Below the pieces are notes generated by a model. It worked only from the letters and a program-made list of their open reading frames with translations. It did not search any database and was not told where the DNA came from. Source: Bdellovibrio bacteriovorus (lineage in GTDB: Bacteria; Bdellovibrionota; Bdellovibrionia; Bdellovibrionales; Bdellovibrionaceae). Taken from it: a stretch of DNA of 64,000 nt. This document shows, one piece after another, positions 34,320-43,154 of the stretch. Every line of letters starts with the position of its first letter. Position 1 is the first letter of the stretch. The position numbers and the translations under genes were made by a program. The stretch is from contig NZ_LUKE01000001.1 in assembly GCF_001592735.1 (NCBI RefSeq), positions 1,461,018-1,525,017 on the forward strand, given 5' to 3'.

Positions 34320-36530
34320 CTATCCCGATTTTTTCACCGGAGCAACGCCTGGCATTTTAGGCATGGTTGCAATGGGTGGTTTGGCCGGACCGCTGCCCGG
34401 AGCGTTGGTGGTCGGATCATTACCAAAGATCTCGCGTGGGATGGTAACACCCTTATCGCTGAGTTTTTGGATAAAGCTGGGGATAGTACCAGTAGCTTGG
34501 AAGATTCCTTGGATTTTTCTGTTTTTGTCGTAACCAGTTTCTTTAAATCTAAAGATCTCAGCTAGCGTGACAACATCACCCTGCATGCCGGCGACTTCCG
34601 TGATGCTAAGGATTTTACGGCTACCATCAGATAGACGTGAAATCTGCACGATCAAATTCACCGCACCGGCAATTTGTTCGCGAATTGCCCGCACGGGAAG
34701 ATCCATGCCTGACATCATACAAAGTGTTTCTAAACGAGCAATACATTCACGCGGGCTGTTGGCATGTGTGGTGGTCATGGAACCATCATGGCCTGTGTTC
34801 ATCGCTTGAAGCATGTCTAGCGCGGCCCCGTCACGGCACTCACCCACGATGATGCGATCAGGACGCATACGTAAGGAGTTCTTAATCAAGTCTCGAATCG
34901 AAATGGCGTTGGTGCCTTCCATGGAAGCCGGGCGAGTCTCCAGGCGCACCACGTGTTCTTGTTGCAATTGAAGCTCGGCCGCGTCCTCGACTGTGATGAC
35001 GCGCTCATTGGCGGGGATGTAAGAAGAAAGCATGTTCAGTAAAGATGTTTTACCTGAACCGGTACCACCAGAAATAACAACATTCAGACCGTTTTCAACA
35101 CAGATGCGTAAGAAGTCGATCATGTTTTTTGTGATACTGCCATAACCGATATATTTTTCGGCGGTGATACCACCTTTTTTAAATTTACGAATTGTTAAGG
35201 CGGGTCCATCAATCGCCAAAGGCTCAATCACCGCATTCACACGCGATCCATCTTTAAGACGGGCATCGACAGTGGGTGTGGATTCATTGATCTGACGCCC
35301 TAAGGGAGTCACGATACGTTCAATAATACGACGTAAGTGGTCATTTGAAGTAAAGGTGGACGGGCTTAGCTGCACCTTGCCACTTTTCTCGACAAAGATT
35401 TTTTTATGACCATTCACCATAATCTCGGTGACGTCGTTATCTGCCAAAAGATCTTCCAAGGGGCCTAGTCCCAAAGCTTCTTCCAGAATTTCTTTGATAA
35501 GCTTTGAGCGCTCATCCCGAGAAACATCAGAAGCTTCGCGGTCGACAATCAACGTGATTTCACGTTTTGTTTTTTCGCGAACTTCTTTTTCTTTGTTTTC
35601 ATCTTGTTTAGTATCAAGCAAAAGCTTTTTCAAATCCACGGTGCGGATTAATTCGTTGTGAATACGAATTTTAAGCATCGTACGGGCATCAAGGCCATGT
35701 CCGGAAACAGGCGCACTTCCCGCAGCGGCTTCTGTCGGTGGGGCTGCCAGTGGTTTAGGACGGGTCAGGGTTTTAAGTCTTTGTAAAGTTCCGCCTGTAA
35801 GTTTACGAGCGACATCATAATACGCGGCTGTCACCGGAGCTTTAGGTGAAGAAATAACGAATGGCGTGTATTTCTGTAAAGCCATCATTGTTGTCGCTTC
35901 ATCTTGAGGAATGATTCCCAAATACGGAAGCTGTAACTGATTTGAAATTGTTTGTGGTGAAAGACCTGTTGGTGAAGCTTTGTTGATCACCAATTGGAAC
36001 ATTTCTTTCGGGAACGTCGCTGATAAAAGCTCATTGATCAGACGCTGTGTTTGCGTCACAACCAAAACTTCGGGGCTTGTTACGATCATGATCGCGGTGG
36101 CTTCTTGTAAGATCGCCATTTGCGCTGGGCCTAAATCGGTTCCGACGTCGACGACGATAAATTTAAAAGCGCGACTGAAAAACTCTGTCAGTTTTCCTAA
36201 AAGATCTGGCGCAATAGAAAGCGTTTCTTCAGGTCCACGAACCGCACCTAAGTAAGCTAAACCCGATGGGTGCATTGTTACTAAAGTATTCATGGGTTGG
36301 GCATTTAAAGAACCTTGGAAGTTCGCAAGTTCCTTAAGAGTCTTTTGAGGTTTAATTCCCATGATAACGTTTTGATCGCCAACGCTCTTTGCGTCGCAAT
36401 CAATAAGAAGGACTTGAGAGCGGAGTTCGGTCATGAGGGTGCAGGCAAAGTTTGCGGCAAATACGGATTTACCGACGCCACCTTTTCCGCCTACGACTGC
36501 GATAAGATTGCAATTCTGATTAATAGCCAA
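34320..36530 (-). CDS. CpaE-CpaF fusion: Tad localisation and motor ATPase
   Basis: This 736-residue protein joins two genes that are separate in most Tad systems. Residues 1-250 form a MinD/ParA-type ATPase with KGGVGKS at 16-22 and IVVDVG near 125-130, as in CpaE/TadZ. A Pro/Ala linker (258-278) leads to a CpaF/TadA secretion ATPase (285-736) with Walker A GGTGSGKT at 488-495, Walker B region RIIVGECRD at 559-567 and the TTTHAN His box. It probably couples polar positioning of the machine to pilus assembly. Confidence 0.93.
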   Translation of the reverse strand: MAINQNCNLIAVVGGKGGVGKSVFAANFACTLMTELRSQVLLIDCDAKSVGDQNVIMGIKPQKTLKELANFQGSLNAQPMNTLVTMHPSGLAYLGAVRGPEETLSIAPDLLGKLTEFFSRAFKFIVVDVGTDLGPAQMAILQEATAIMIVTSPEVLVVTQTQRLINELLSATFPKEMFQLVINKASPTGLSPQTISNQLQLPYLGIIPQDEATTMMALQKYTPFVISSPKAPVTAAYYDVARKLTGGTLQRLKTLTRPKPLAAPPTEAAAGSAPVSGHGLDARTMLKIRIHNELIRTVDLKKLLLDTKQDENKEKEVREKTKREITLIVDREASDVSRDERSKLIKEILEEALGLGPLEDLLADNDVTEIMVNGHKKIFVEKSGKVQLSPSTFTSNDHLRRIIERIVTPLGRQINESTPTVDARLKDGSRVNAVIEPLAIDGPALTIRKFKKGGITAEKYIGYGSITKNMIDFLRICVENGLNVVISGGTGSGKTSLLNMLSSYIPANERVITVEDAAELQLQQEHVVRLETRPASMEGTNAISIRDLIKNSLRMRPDRIIVGECRDGAALDMLQAMNTGHDGSMTTTHANSPRECIARLETLCMMSGMDLPVRAIREQIAGAVNLIVQISRLSDGSRKILSITEVAGMQGDVVTLAEIFRFKETGYDKNRKIQGIFQATGTIPSFIQKLSDKGVTIPREIFGNDPTTNAPGSGPAKPPIATMPKMPGVAPVKKSG

Positions 36531-36583
36531 TGCAGACCTCCAGTTCCTTTATCGGCTGGAATAAGAGGTCCCGTTACGAGATT

Positions 36584-38116
36584 TTAGTCTCGTAAACGGA
36601 ACTTTTTCTTAATGGCTTCGGCCCCGGAACTCGCAGAAGTCTTCACAATAGGTGTGACGAACACAACGAATTGGCTTTGTTGCTTCATGAAGTCTTTAGA
36701 GGCATACAAGCTGATGATCGGGTTCTTTTGTCCAGAAGGGCGGTTGTAACCAGTTGAAGTCGAATTACGAATCAAACCACCCACCGCGGCACTTTGACGG
36801 TCACGGACAGTCACGGTGCTGGACATTTGGTTTTTACTCACAATCGGCGCACCGGTGGCGGAAGTACCAATCAAACTTGATACCTCAAAACTCATTTCCA
36901 TGTGAACCGAACCAGATTTTTCACCCAATAACACGGGCGTAATACCCGTGACGATACCCACTTGGGCAAAGGCCGTTCCTTGAACGCCATCTTTACCGAT
37001 GACCGAATAAGGTTGGTCCGTCACTTGTTTGATTTCACCTTTTTTACCGTCTTCCACGATCAAGCTAGTACTTTCAAGGACGCGCGCATGCCCGTGTTGT
37101 TTGGCCCAGTTCAATTTCGGTAATAAGTTAGAAACTGTTCCCGTGATCGAGCTGATCACACCACCTGGGGTATCGCCCCCAGTTTGGAAAGTCATCTGCG
37201 AGTTGTCACCCAACTCAGGAGTGAATTGAAATTTAAAGTTTTTAGAGTAGTCCTTGCTTAACTCTACATAGTGGACAACCATTTGGATCATTTTTGCTGG
37301 TGGTTTTGGTGCGGCTTCCTTGATTTGGATCAAGTTAATAACCCCATCATTCACCGGGCGACGTTTTTTAATGGGACCACCGTCTTCGGCGGCATCAATC
37401 ACGATGTCTGGAAGATACGTCTTTGCAATGATCTCGGCACGTTTTGATTCTTCATCACTGTTCGCCCAACCTTGCAGAATGATTTTATCATTGACGGCAC
37501 GAACTTCGATTTCGGGATTGTTAATATCACGCGCGATAAATTCGGCGATCTTCTTTTGCGCGAGGGGACTTAAAGTAACAAGCGATGAAGCTTGATCACC
37601 AAACTGGCGGATCACGTTAAAGATACGCGCTAAGTCTTTTGGCAATAGGATCTGACCGTCAACGACAACCTTATCGTTCACGATTTTGATGTTGATGCCT
37701 TCGATATCACCTAAAAGGGCCCGAATCTCTCGCACGACTTTATCAAGTTTAGATTTTTTAATATCGATGCGATACTCGGCCACGATCTTGCTATTACGTT
37801 TATCGTGAATCGTGAGTGTCGCAAAACCTTGAGCTTTAGGAATAAAACGAATGACATTGAGGTCCTTAGAGTATTCAGCCGTAACGATACGACGGAAGTC
37901 CCCTTTGAACTCGATGTTTGCCGGTAAGGGTGGAAGTTTTTCTTCCTGCTCAATACCCAAGGTAAGATTGATGAATTTTCGAGAGCGGAAAACTCCCAAT
38001 CCTTCATCCGCAGTTTGGGAGGATGGTTCCGCGACAAGTTCTTCCTGCGCGTGAGCCAATTCGACTCCTAAGGAAAGACTCAAGATCAATCCCGTAAGAA
38101 GTAGTGTTTTTTTCAT
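36584..38116 (-). CDS. cpaC: Tad pilus outer-membrane secretin, CpaC/RcpA
   Basis: The 510-residue secretin has a signal peptide (cleavage near AHAQ), an N-terminal pilus/BON-like region (about 30-240) and a secretin domain with the VxGGLIRN motif near VGGLIRNSTSTG. It forms the outer-membrane pore for the Flp pilus. The ATG at 38116 is chosen because AAGGGGG lies five bases before it; the frame extends 11 codons upstream to 38149 without a signal-peptide start. Confidence 0.92.
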   Translation of the reverse strand: MKKTLLLTGLILSLSLGVELAHAQEELVAEPSSQTADEGLGVFRSRKFINLTLGIEQEEKLPPLPANIEFKGDFRRIVTAEYSKDLNVIRFIPKAQGFATLTIHDKRNSKIVAEYRIDIKKSKLDKVVREIRALLGDIEGINIKIVNDKVVVDGQILLPKDLARIFNVIRQFGDQASSLVTLSPLAQKKIAEFIARDINNPEIEVRAVNDKIILQGWANSDEESKRAEIIAKTYLPDIVIDAAEDGGPIKKRRPVNDGVINLIQIKEAAPKPPAKMIQMVVHYVELSKDYSKNFKFQFTPELGDNSQMTFQTGGDTPGGVISSITGTVSNLLPKLNWAKQHGHARVLESTSLIVEDGKKGEIKQVTDQPYSVIGKDGVQGTAFAQVGIVTGITPVLLGEKSGSVHMEMSFEVSSLIGTSATGAPIVSKNQMSSTVTVRDRQSAAVGGLIRNSTSTGYNRPSGQKNPIISLYASKDFMKQQSQFVVFVTPIVKTSASSGAEAIKKKFRLRD

Positions 38117-38149
38117 CGTATCCCCCTTCATTCCCCTAAATAAACCCAA

Positions 38150-39046
38150 TTACAAAGTCTGGAACCCGTTACGTCGTGGTGTCTGCGGCCTTTGTTGTTG
38201 GACCGGTGGTGTAAATGCAGGTCTTGGTGGTAAAGCAATCTGAGGCGCCACGGGCATATCTGCCATGACCGGTTTTCCTAAAACAGAATCCGAAGTTGAA
38301 CTTGGTAAACGTGCAGGTACGGCACGGTCGCTTGGATTTCTTAAAGCGAAGAACAAGTTACCCGGAGCTGTTGAAAGGATATAGAACAGATCTTGCGCTT
38401 CTTTTGGAGTCGCCTCGATCGTGATCGTCGTATACTTTGTATCCCCTGTTAAGGCGATCTGAGTCACGTTTTTACCCGTTGAATCGATTTCAAACATACG
38501 TGGAATGTTATTAACAACGCTGACACCTGTTGCAAGAACAACAACGTCCGACATCATCACGAACACTTCACGGCGTTGATTGACTCCTTTACCGTTATCC
38601 ACGGCGGCATAGATATCCACGCGATCCCCAGGGCGGACCAGTTTTGCCACGGCGCGGACTTCATCAATAGGAATAGTTACGGCACGTTTACTTGGAGCAA
38701 CTTGCAAGGCAATACCCGTGTCTGGACCTGGAGTTAAAAGGTTATTTTTAACAACCATTTGTCCCTTACGAATTGGAACTGCGGCGACATTACCTATGAT
38801 TTCGTCGGGAATTGAAATCGCGTCTGGCTGGATAAAATCCGCCGGCATTTCTTTTACTTCCACCATCGTGTCATAGATCGTTTGCATTTCGGCGATATCT
38901 TCTTTAGCCACGACAATACGCTTTGTAGAGCCGAAGCGTTTATCGTATTCAGCCTTCTTTTCTTGAGAATAGCTATACAGTAGGAATGTCGCGAAGACTC
39001 CTGCCGCAATCGAAAGCCAAAGGTTTCTTGTTTCATTCGATCCCAT
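38150..39046 (-). CDS. cpaB: Tad pilus assembly protein CpaB/RcpC
   Basis: The 298-residue protein has an N-terminal membrane anchor (about 9-27) and an SAF domain (about 45-115) containing AKEDIAEMQTIYDTMV. The RcpC/CpaB region follows, with the RAVAKLVRPGDRVDIYA motif. The C terminus is Pro-rich. It links the pilus to the secretin and peptidoglycan. It stands directly upstream of cpaC, as in most Tad operons. Confidence 0.92.
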   Translation of the reverse strand: MGSNETRNLWLSIAAGVFATFLLYSYSQEKKAEYDKRFGSTKRIVVAKEDIAEMQTIYDTMVEVKEMPADFIQPDAISIPDEIIGNVAAVPIRKGQMVVKNNLLTPGPDTGIALQVAPSKRAVTIPIDEVRAVAKLVRPGDRVDIYAAVDNGKGVNQRREVFVMMSDVVVLATGVSVVNNIPRMFEIDSTGKNVTQIALTGDTKYTTITIEATPKEAQDLFYILSTAPGNLFFALRNPSDRAVPARLPSSTSDSVLGKPVMADMPVAPQIALPPRPAFTPPVQQQRPQTPRRNGFQTL

Positions 39047-39055
39047 GCGTGCTAC

Positions 39056-39550
39056 CTAACTTCCACAAGAGGCATTCAAACAGATGCCGTAAGTTGTTTT
39101 AATCCAAATGGGATTCACTCCCACTGTGGTGTTTCTTCCGTCTGGCACCTCACGCGTTTTATTATGCGTGGATGAATCAGTTCCTGTAATTTCTGCGGCT
39201 CGGTTATCGGAATTGATAAAATCAATCATGCGAGTCGTGGCCAGCCAGTTCTGACTGTTATTTTCATTTTCTGTGGTTGAACCGTGAAGACGTAATCCTG
39301 CTTTAGAAAATTCCTTGCTAACAGCATTAGGATCCGTGTTCTTAAAGTAAGTTAAATTGGCGCGATTTCTAAAAGTTTCAAATGTATAGTTGCGTGCTGA
39401 AATGGAGTTTAAGATGCCGGTGTGAATGGCGCCAAAAAAACCTAATGAGAAGTTTACAAACAGCACGATAATCATCAGAAGCGGGATCATTTCAAAGACC
39501 GCCATGCCCTTTTGATTTCTAATTGAGGATTTACGTTGTTTTTTTAACAT
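39056..39550 (-). CDS. TadE-like minor pilin
   Basis: The 164-residue protein begins with a basic leader then KGMAVFEMIPLLMIIVLFV, a prepilin-like segment with Glu at position +5 after the glycine, as for TadE/TadF pseudopilins. The rest is a soluble polar domain. It overlaps the upstream TadE-like gene by seven bases, so the two form a pair of minor pilins in the Tad operon. Confidence 0.8.
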   Translation of the reverse strand: MLKKQRKSSIRNQKGMAVFEMIPLLMIIVLFVNFSLGFFGAIHTGILNSISARNYTFETFRNRANLTYFKNTDPNAVSKEFSKAGLRLHGSTTENENNSQNWLATTRMIDFINSDNRAAEITGTDSSTHNKTREVPDGRNTTVGVNPIWIKTTYGICLNASCGS

Positions 39551-40200
39551 CCGTTATCCTCCATCGGTACATATTTATTAGCTCCGGAACTACCGAGCTC
39601 TTTAAAACGTTGGTCTAAATCTAAAATTGCAGAATAGCGGCGTTTAACTTGCAGCTCCCAACATTCTTTTTGAGTTGGCTCGCGAATCAAAAGACCCGAG
39701 ATATTGGCGGAAAATCCTTGATCGGGATCTTCGGCGGTGGATCCTAAGAAAGCGATCTTAATATTTAATAAGGCCGGTGAAAAAGAGAAGCGCACTCCCA
39801 CCTGAGGAATACGTTGGTCACCGTTACTATAAGCGGGATAGAAATCATCAAAGCTTTTTTGCGAAACTCCCCCGCCACGCACGTCAAGTGCGGAAAGCTT
39901 AAACCAGTTTGCTCCCCCTGGAGTAAAAAAGGTTTTTAGTACTTTGTGGTTGGTAAGTTCAGCAAACTTATCTTTAGCTAGTTGCTCTTGCTTTTCTTGG
40001 TCGACGTGACCCGCAGCGTGGGCACGGGCAGCTGAAAACGCAATGTATTGAGCGACTTCGGCCATAGACAAGCTAAAGTTCAAAGCAAACAATAAAACGC
40101 AAAGACCGGCACACAGTGTGATCGAAAAGATAAATTCCGCAGTCATTATGCCGCGGGAATTCTGAATAGGTTTTAAGATCGCACTATATTGTGCTTTCAT
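39544..40200 (-). CDS. TadE-like minor pilin
   Basis: The 218-residue protein contains SRGIMTAEFIFSITLCAGLC, a prepilin-type leader with glycine before the hydrophobic helix and Glu at +5. A TadE-like soluble domain follows. Translated in overlap with its neighbours on both sides (four bases at 40197). Confidence 0.8.
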   Translation of the reverse strand: MKAQYSAILKPIQNSRGIMTAEFIFSITLCAGLCVLLFALNFSLSMAEVAQYIAFSAARAHAAGHVDQEKQEQLAKDKFAELTNHKVLKTFFTPGGANWFKLSALDVRGGGVSQKSFDDFYPAYSNGDQRIPQVGVRFSFSPALLNIKIAFLGSTAEDPDQGFSANISGLLIREPTQKECWELQVKRRYSAILDLDQRFKELGSSGANKYVPMEDNGC

Positions 40201-40454
40201 AGTTGCTCCGGATCCAATGTCAGACTGCGTTTAATCTGATTTGGATGTTTTGTTCGAGCTTGGTCGGGGGATGCCCACACACCAGCTTCGATCATTCCAG
40301 AAACTTTTTCCCAAGGACCACCAATCATCTTTGACAAGATTTTTTTCTCGCGCAGAAAATTGGAAGCACCAATGAATAGACCAATCGTGAGTACCATCAA
40401 TAAGACGGTCTCGATCAGAAACTGACCTCTGTTATTGCTAACTAAGCGTTTCAT
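40197..40454 (-). CDS. Pilin-like protein of the Tad operon
   Basis: The 85-residue product starts MKRLVSNNRGQFLIETVLLM, a prepilin leader where glycine precedes Q and the +5 residue is Glu. The ATG at 40454 overlaps the stop of the preceding gene (ATGA) and has GAGGG upstream. It is a probable minor pilin or second TadE-type subunit; the tail is basic. Confidence 0.75.
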   Translation of the reverse strand: MKRLVSNNRGQFLIETVLLMVLTIGLFIGASNFLREKKILSKMIGGPWEKVSGMIEAGVWASPDQARTKHPNQIKRSLTLDPEQL

Positions 40455-40639
40455 CGGCCCTCTTCCCATTTTAATGGGCTACCACCGGGTCTAAATCCGT
40501 CTCCTGTTGCAAGTTGCTGCTCTACTCGAGCGGCCAAACGAGGGCCGGACTCTTTAAATGCTTTCGCGGGAGCAGACACCATGGCCTTGATCCCGAAAAA
40601 GAAAACGCAGACTAGCAACAGGACGTATTCAATTGTCAT
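40451..40639 (-). CDS. Leaderless Flp-pilin-like protein
   Basis: The 62-residue product begins MTIEYVLLLVCVFFFGI, matching the mature N terminus of Flp pilins (the -EY- motif) directly after the start Met. The basic prepilin leader and glycine cleavage site are missing, and an in-frame TGA lies immediately before the ATG, so no longer form is possible. It is seven bases downstream of flp and may insert into the membrane without processing. Confidence 0.75.
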   Translation of the reverse strand: MTIEYVLLLVCVFFFGIKAMVSAPAKAFKESGPRLAARVEQQLATGDGFRPGGSPLKWEEGR

Positions 40640-40646
40640 TCAAATC

Positions 40647-40835
40647 TTATTCGCCCTGGAAATTAGTGATTTTTTCGCTCAACTCACCAATTTTTCCGTC
40701 CATTGTCGATTTGATTTTGTCTTTGAAAAGCATGACTAGCGCTACAACCACCACAAGCAATAGGATGTACTCCGTGGCACCTTGGCCGCGCTTATTCTTC
40801 AATAGATTCTTCGAAAAGTTCTTAAACTTTTTCAT
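40647..40835 (-). CDS. flp: Flp-type pilin (major pilus subunit)
   Basis: The 62-residue prepilin has a basic leader cut after Gly18 (NKRG/QGATEYILLL), Glu at +5 followed by Tyr (the EY Flp signature) and a hydrophobic helix. The leader would be processed by a TadV-type peptidase, not present in this window. AAGGGGG precedes the start. It is the first gene of the Tad operon, behind a sigma-28-like promoter. Confidence 0.95.
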   Translation of the reverse strand: MKKFKNFSKNLLKNKRGQGATEYILLLVVVVALVMLFKDKIKSTMDGKIGELSEKITNFQGE

Positions 40836-40855
40836 TGAGTTCCCCCTTTGGACTT

Positions 40856-40883
40856 TTATCGGCTAATTTTGGGATTCGCTTTA
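40856..40883 (-). promoter_or_regulatory. Sigma-28 (FliA)-like promoter of the Tad operon
   Basis: On the minus strand, TAAA (40883-40880) and a full GCCGATAA (40863-40856) are separated by 16 bases; the known consensus is TAAA-N15-GCCGATAA. The -10 end lies 20 bases before the flp start, leaving a very short leader that still contains the ribosome-binding site. Confidence 0.7.
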
Positions 40884-41023
40884 GAGGGTTCCCAGTAATT
40901 GTCCAGGTCTGGACGTGTTTCAGATTGAGAAAATAAAAGATTCTTGGTTTTACGGGTGTTGAATTTGTGGGCGTGAGGTTTTTAGAAGAAATTCAGTCGG
41001 GCCTTAAGGGAAAATGTCTAATA

Positions 41024-41059
41024 TTTAAACGGAGCCTCCCTAAGCAGACTCCGTTTAAA
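41024..41059 (-). terminator. Hairpin after the small secreted gene
   Basis: An 11-base-pair stem, TTTAAACGGAG with CTCCGTTTAAA, around a 14-base loop sits just downstream of the stop at 41067 on the minus strand. The T content is inside the stem, so termination efficiency is unclear. Confidence 0.55.
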
Positions 41060-41066
41060 AAATATT

Positions 41067-41372
41067 TTATTTACAGTCAGATTTGTCGGAAAAAGACTTA
41101 CCTAAGTCTTTGCCGTCAAACTTAGCCGAAACTTTTTTCTCGGCTAAAGTACCCTTACGGATGATCTTTGAACTTTTCTCGGCCCATTTTTCACATGCGC
41201 CGACATCGTCTAGTTTTTTGGTTTCTTCAGTCGGGTTTTTGCCGTTGTAGGGTTTCAAAACTTCGGCTTCTTTACCCGCGCAAGCCTTACGATCCGTCGT
41301 GATCATGCAATCACCGGCAAAAGCCATTTGACCAATTAAAGTCATCGCCACGATAAGAGTGGTTTTTTTCAT
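41067..41372 (-). CDS. Small secreted cysteine-containing protein
   Basis: The 101-residue product has a signal peptide (MKKTTLIVAMTLIGQMAFA) and a basic mature part with four cysteines (DCMITT, ACAGKE, ACEKW, SDCK) that could form two disulfides in the periplasm. It has a good ribosome-binding site (AAAGGAG) and lies 13 bases after the chemoreceptor gene. Function unknown. Confidence 0.75.
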   Translation of the reverse strand: MKKTTLIVAMTLIGQMAFAGDCMITTDRKACAGKEAEVLKPYNGKNPTEETKKLDDVGACEKWAEKSSKIIRKGTLAEKKVSAKFDGKDLGKSFSDKSDCK

Positions 41373-41385
41373 GATACGTGCTCCT

Positions 41386-42858
41386 TTAAGCTGCTGATGA
41401 ATCTTTTGATTCTTCAGATTTGTTTTTATTTTCTTTCTTACCTACTAATTGATGCAGATCATGCATCATTTTGTAAAGTCCTTCTGACTGGGAACGCATC
41501 TCCTCACTGGAGCTTGACACATTTCCCATGGAAGAAGCGACACTTTGCAAACTTTGATCAATGGCAGTCAGAGCTTTATTGACCTGTTCAATACCTTGGG
41601 ATTGTTCTTGGGAACCCTGGGCCACATTGGAAATCAGTTCGGTGACACGACTTGAATTTTCAACAATGACTTTTAAAGAGCCTTCGCTTTCGCCCGCAAT
41701 TTTTACGCCCATCGCTGATTTGGAAGTGGCTGCTTCGATCAAAGAACCAATTTCTTTTGCGGATTCCGCACTTTTTTGCGCCAGCGCGCGAACCGCGTCT
41801 GCCACTACGGCAAAGCCTTTTCCTTGCTCGCCCGCGCGAGCGGCTTCCACGGCAGCATTAAGCGCCAAGAGATTCGTTTGAAAGGCAATATCATCGATGA
41901 TCCCTAAGATCTCTCCGATTTTTTTAGAGCTTTGGGAAATTTCGCCCATCACTTTAAGAAGCTCCGAGATTTTTTCTTGCCCCTGATGGACCGCGGTTTG
42001 GGCATCTTGAGAAATATTTGCGGCCTCAGAAGAGTTTAACGAATTTTGACGGACTGTTGCGGTCAACTCTTCCATGGAAGCGACAATTTCTTCAAGTGAG
42101 GCTGCCGTGGACGTGGAGTTGTTAGAAATCACGTCACTTGATTCGACCAGCTCATTAGACCGGGTGCGAATCGTATGTGAACTTTGGTCTAAGCCATCAG
42201 CCACCGCGGTCAAAGATTTTTGGACTCGACGGATGTTCCACCAGCTCGCAAAAATACCTAGGCCAATCAAAGTCACACTGGTTCCTAACAAAGCATATAA
42301 AGTCATCTTAAAGTTTTTAGCGACTTTTTCACTTTCTGCCACGCCCGCCATGTAACTGTCGTCAGTAACTTTTTTAAGGGCGTTGTAGGCTTTTTCAAAA
42401 GTTTTCTGAGAGCTATCTTGAAGAATCTGCTCTGCTAATTGGGTATTTTCTTTTTCCACGGCCGCCTTAAACTTGTCGCTTTCTGCTTGATACTCATCCC
42501 AGGCAGAAATGAAATTTTCATAAGATTTTTTAAGATCATCAGTAATTAAAAGTGGCTCTAAGACTTTTGAATAAATGGTGATATTGCCAAGAAGGCTGTC
42601 CATTTCATCCACGATGAGTTTTCGTTCATCGGTGCTTTGTGTGGCCAATAAATTGAATTCTAGTTTTCTATAGTTGGCGAGATTGATATTCAAATCGGCC
42701 GCTTTGCTGACCGCGGGCAACCATACCTCACCGATTGTACTTGTCGCTTTGTTTTGATAACTAAGACGTTCTAAGGACAAGACATTGGTCGCGACCGATA
42801 TCGCGATCAAAAGGCCGGTCACGAAAATAAAGCGGCCTTTTAGCGAGAGATTTTTCAT
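41386..42858 (-). CDS. Methyl-accepting chemotaxis protein
   Basis: The 490-residue receptor has TM1 at about 10-30, a four-helix-bundle sensor domain (about 35-185), TM2 at about 187-207, and a cytoplasmic signalling domain with the hairpin tip [36 protein letters not shown]. No clear HAMP domain is recognised. It would transmit a periplasmic signal to CheA/CheW. No C-terminal CheR pentapeptide is seen. The ribosome-binding site lies inside a small hairpin. Confidence 0.95.
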   Translation of the reverse strand: MKNLSLKGRFIFVTGLLIAISVATNVLSLERLSYQNKATSTIGEVWLPAVSKAADLNINLANYRKLEFNLLATQSTDERKLIVDEMDSLLGNITIYSKVLEPLLITDDLKKSYENFISAWDEYQAESDKFKAAVEKENTQLAEQILQDSSQKTFEKAYNALKKVTDDSYMAGVAESEKVAKNFKMTLYALLGTSVTLIGLGIFASWWNIRRVQKSLTAVADGLDQSSHTIRTRSNELVESSDVISNNSTSTAASLEEIVASMEELTATVRQNSLNSSEAANISQDAQTAVHQGQEKISELLKVMGEISQSSKKIGEILGIIDDIAFQTNLLALNAAVEAARAGEQGKGFAVVADAVRALAQKSAESAKEIGSLIEAATSKSAMGVKIAGESEGSLKVIVENSSRVTELISNVAQGSQEQSQGIEQVNKALTAIDQSLQSVASSMGNVSSSSEEMRSQSEGLYKMMHDLHQLVGKKENKNKSEESKDSSAA

Positions 42859-42872
42859 GGATTTCCTCCATG
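42856..42872 (-). promoter_or_regulatory. Hairpin covering the chemoreceptor start and RBS
   Basis: The mRNA CAUGGA-GGAAA-UCCAUG folds as a six-base-pair stem with five-base loop. It contains both the GGAGGA ribosome-binding site and the AUG, so folding could limit initiation. Confidence 0.45.
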
Positions 42873-42877
42873 AATTG

Positions 42878-42892
42878 TTTCGGTTACCGAAA
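42878..42892. promoter_or_regulatory. Palindrome upstream of the chemoreceptor gene
   Basis: TTTCGGT-T-ACCGAAA is a perfect 15-base palindrome 20 bases upstream of the start. It could be a repressor site or a chance match. Confidence 0.4.
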
Positions 42893-42999
42893 AGGAAGCT
42901 TAAGGGTCATTATCAAGATTTAATCAAAAAACTGAGACTCACTTTAATTATATATTAACAATCTAGCGAAATAAGTTTAGACAAAGGTATTGCTGCTAG

Positions 43000-43028
43000 T
43001 TGACGTAAGTCCTAAGTGTGCTTAAATT
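43000..43028 (+). promoter_or_regulatory. Promoter of the 24-residue membrane protein gene
   Basis: TTGACG at 43000-43005 and TAAATT at 43023-43028 are 17 bases apart, an ideal spacing. The small gene starts 21 bases further on. Confidence 0.6.
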
Positions 43029-43049
43029 TGAGCTCAGGAGATCCATACC

Positions 43050-43124
43050 ATGCCAAAGCAAATAGTTTATCTTTACGCCTTTTGCGTTGTTGTACTTTTC
43101 TTAGTTAACGTAGCAGTTTCTTAA
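43050..43124 (+). CDS. Tiny single-pass membrane protein, 24 residues
   Basis: Behind CAGGAG with eight to nine bases of spacing, ATG at 43050 opens a 24-codon frame: MPKQIVYLYAFCVVVLFLVN then VAVS and TAA. Almost the whole product is one hydrophobic helix, as in known bacterial microproteins. It has a promoter in front and a hairpin behind, so the unit is complete by itself. Confidence 0.55.
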   Translation: MPKQIVYLYAFCVVVLFLVNVAVS

Positions 43125-43152
43125 CCCAGACTATGGTCTAGGTTAAAGAAAC
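43116..43152. terminator. Convergent terminator
   Basis: GTTTCTTAACC pairs with GGTTAAAGAAAC with one bulge, and an inner CAGAC/GGTCT pairing extends the stem. It overlaps the stop of the small plus-strand gene and is three bases from the stop of hpt on the minus strand, so it can serve both. Confidence 0.65.
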
Positions 43153-43154
43153 CC

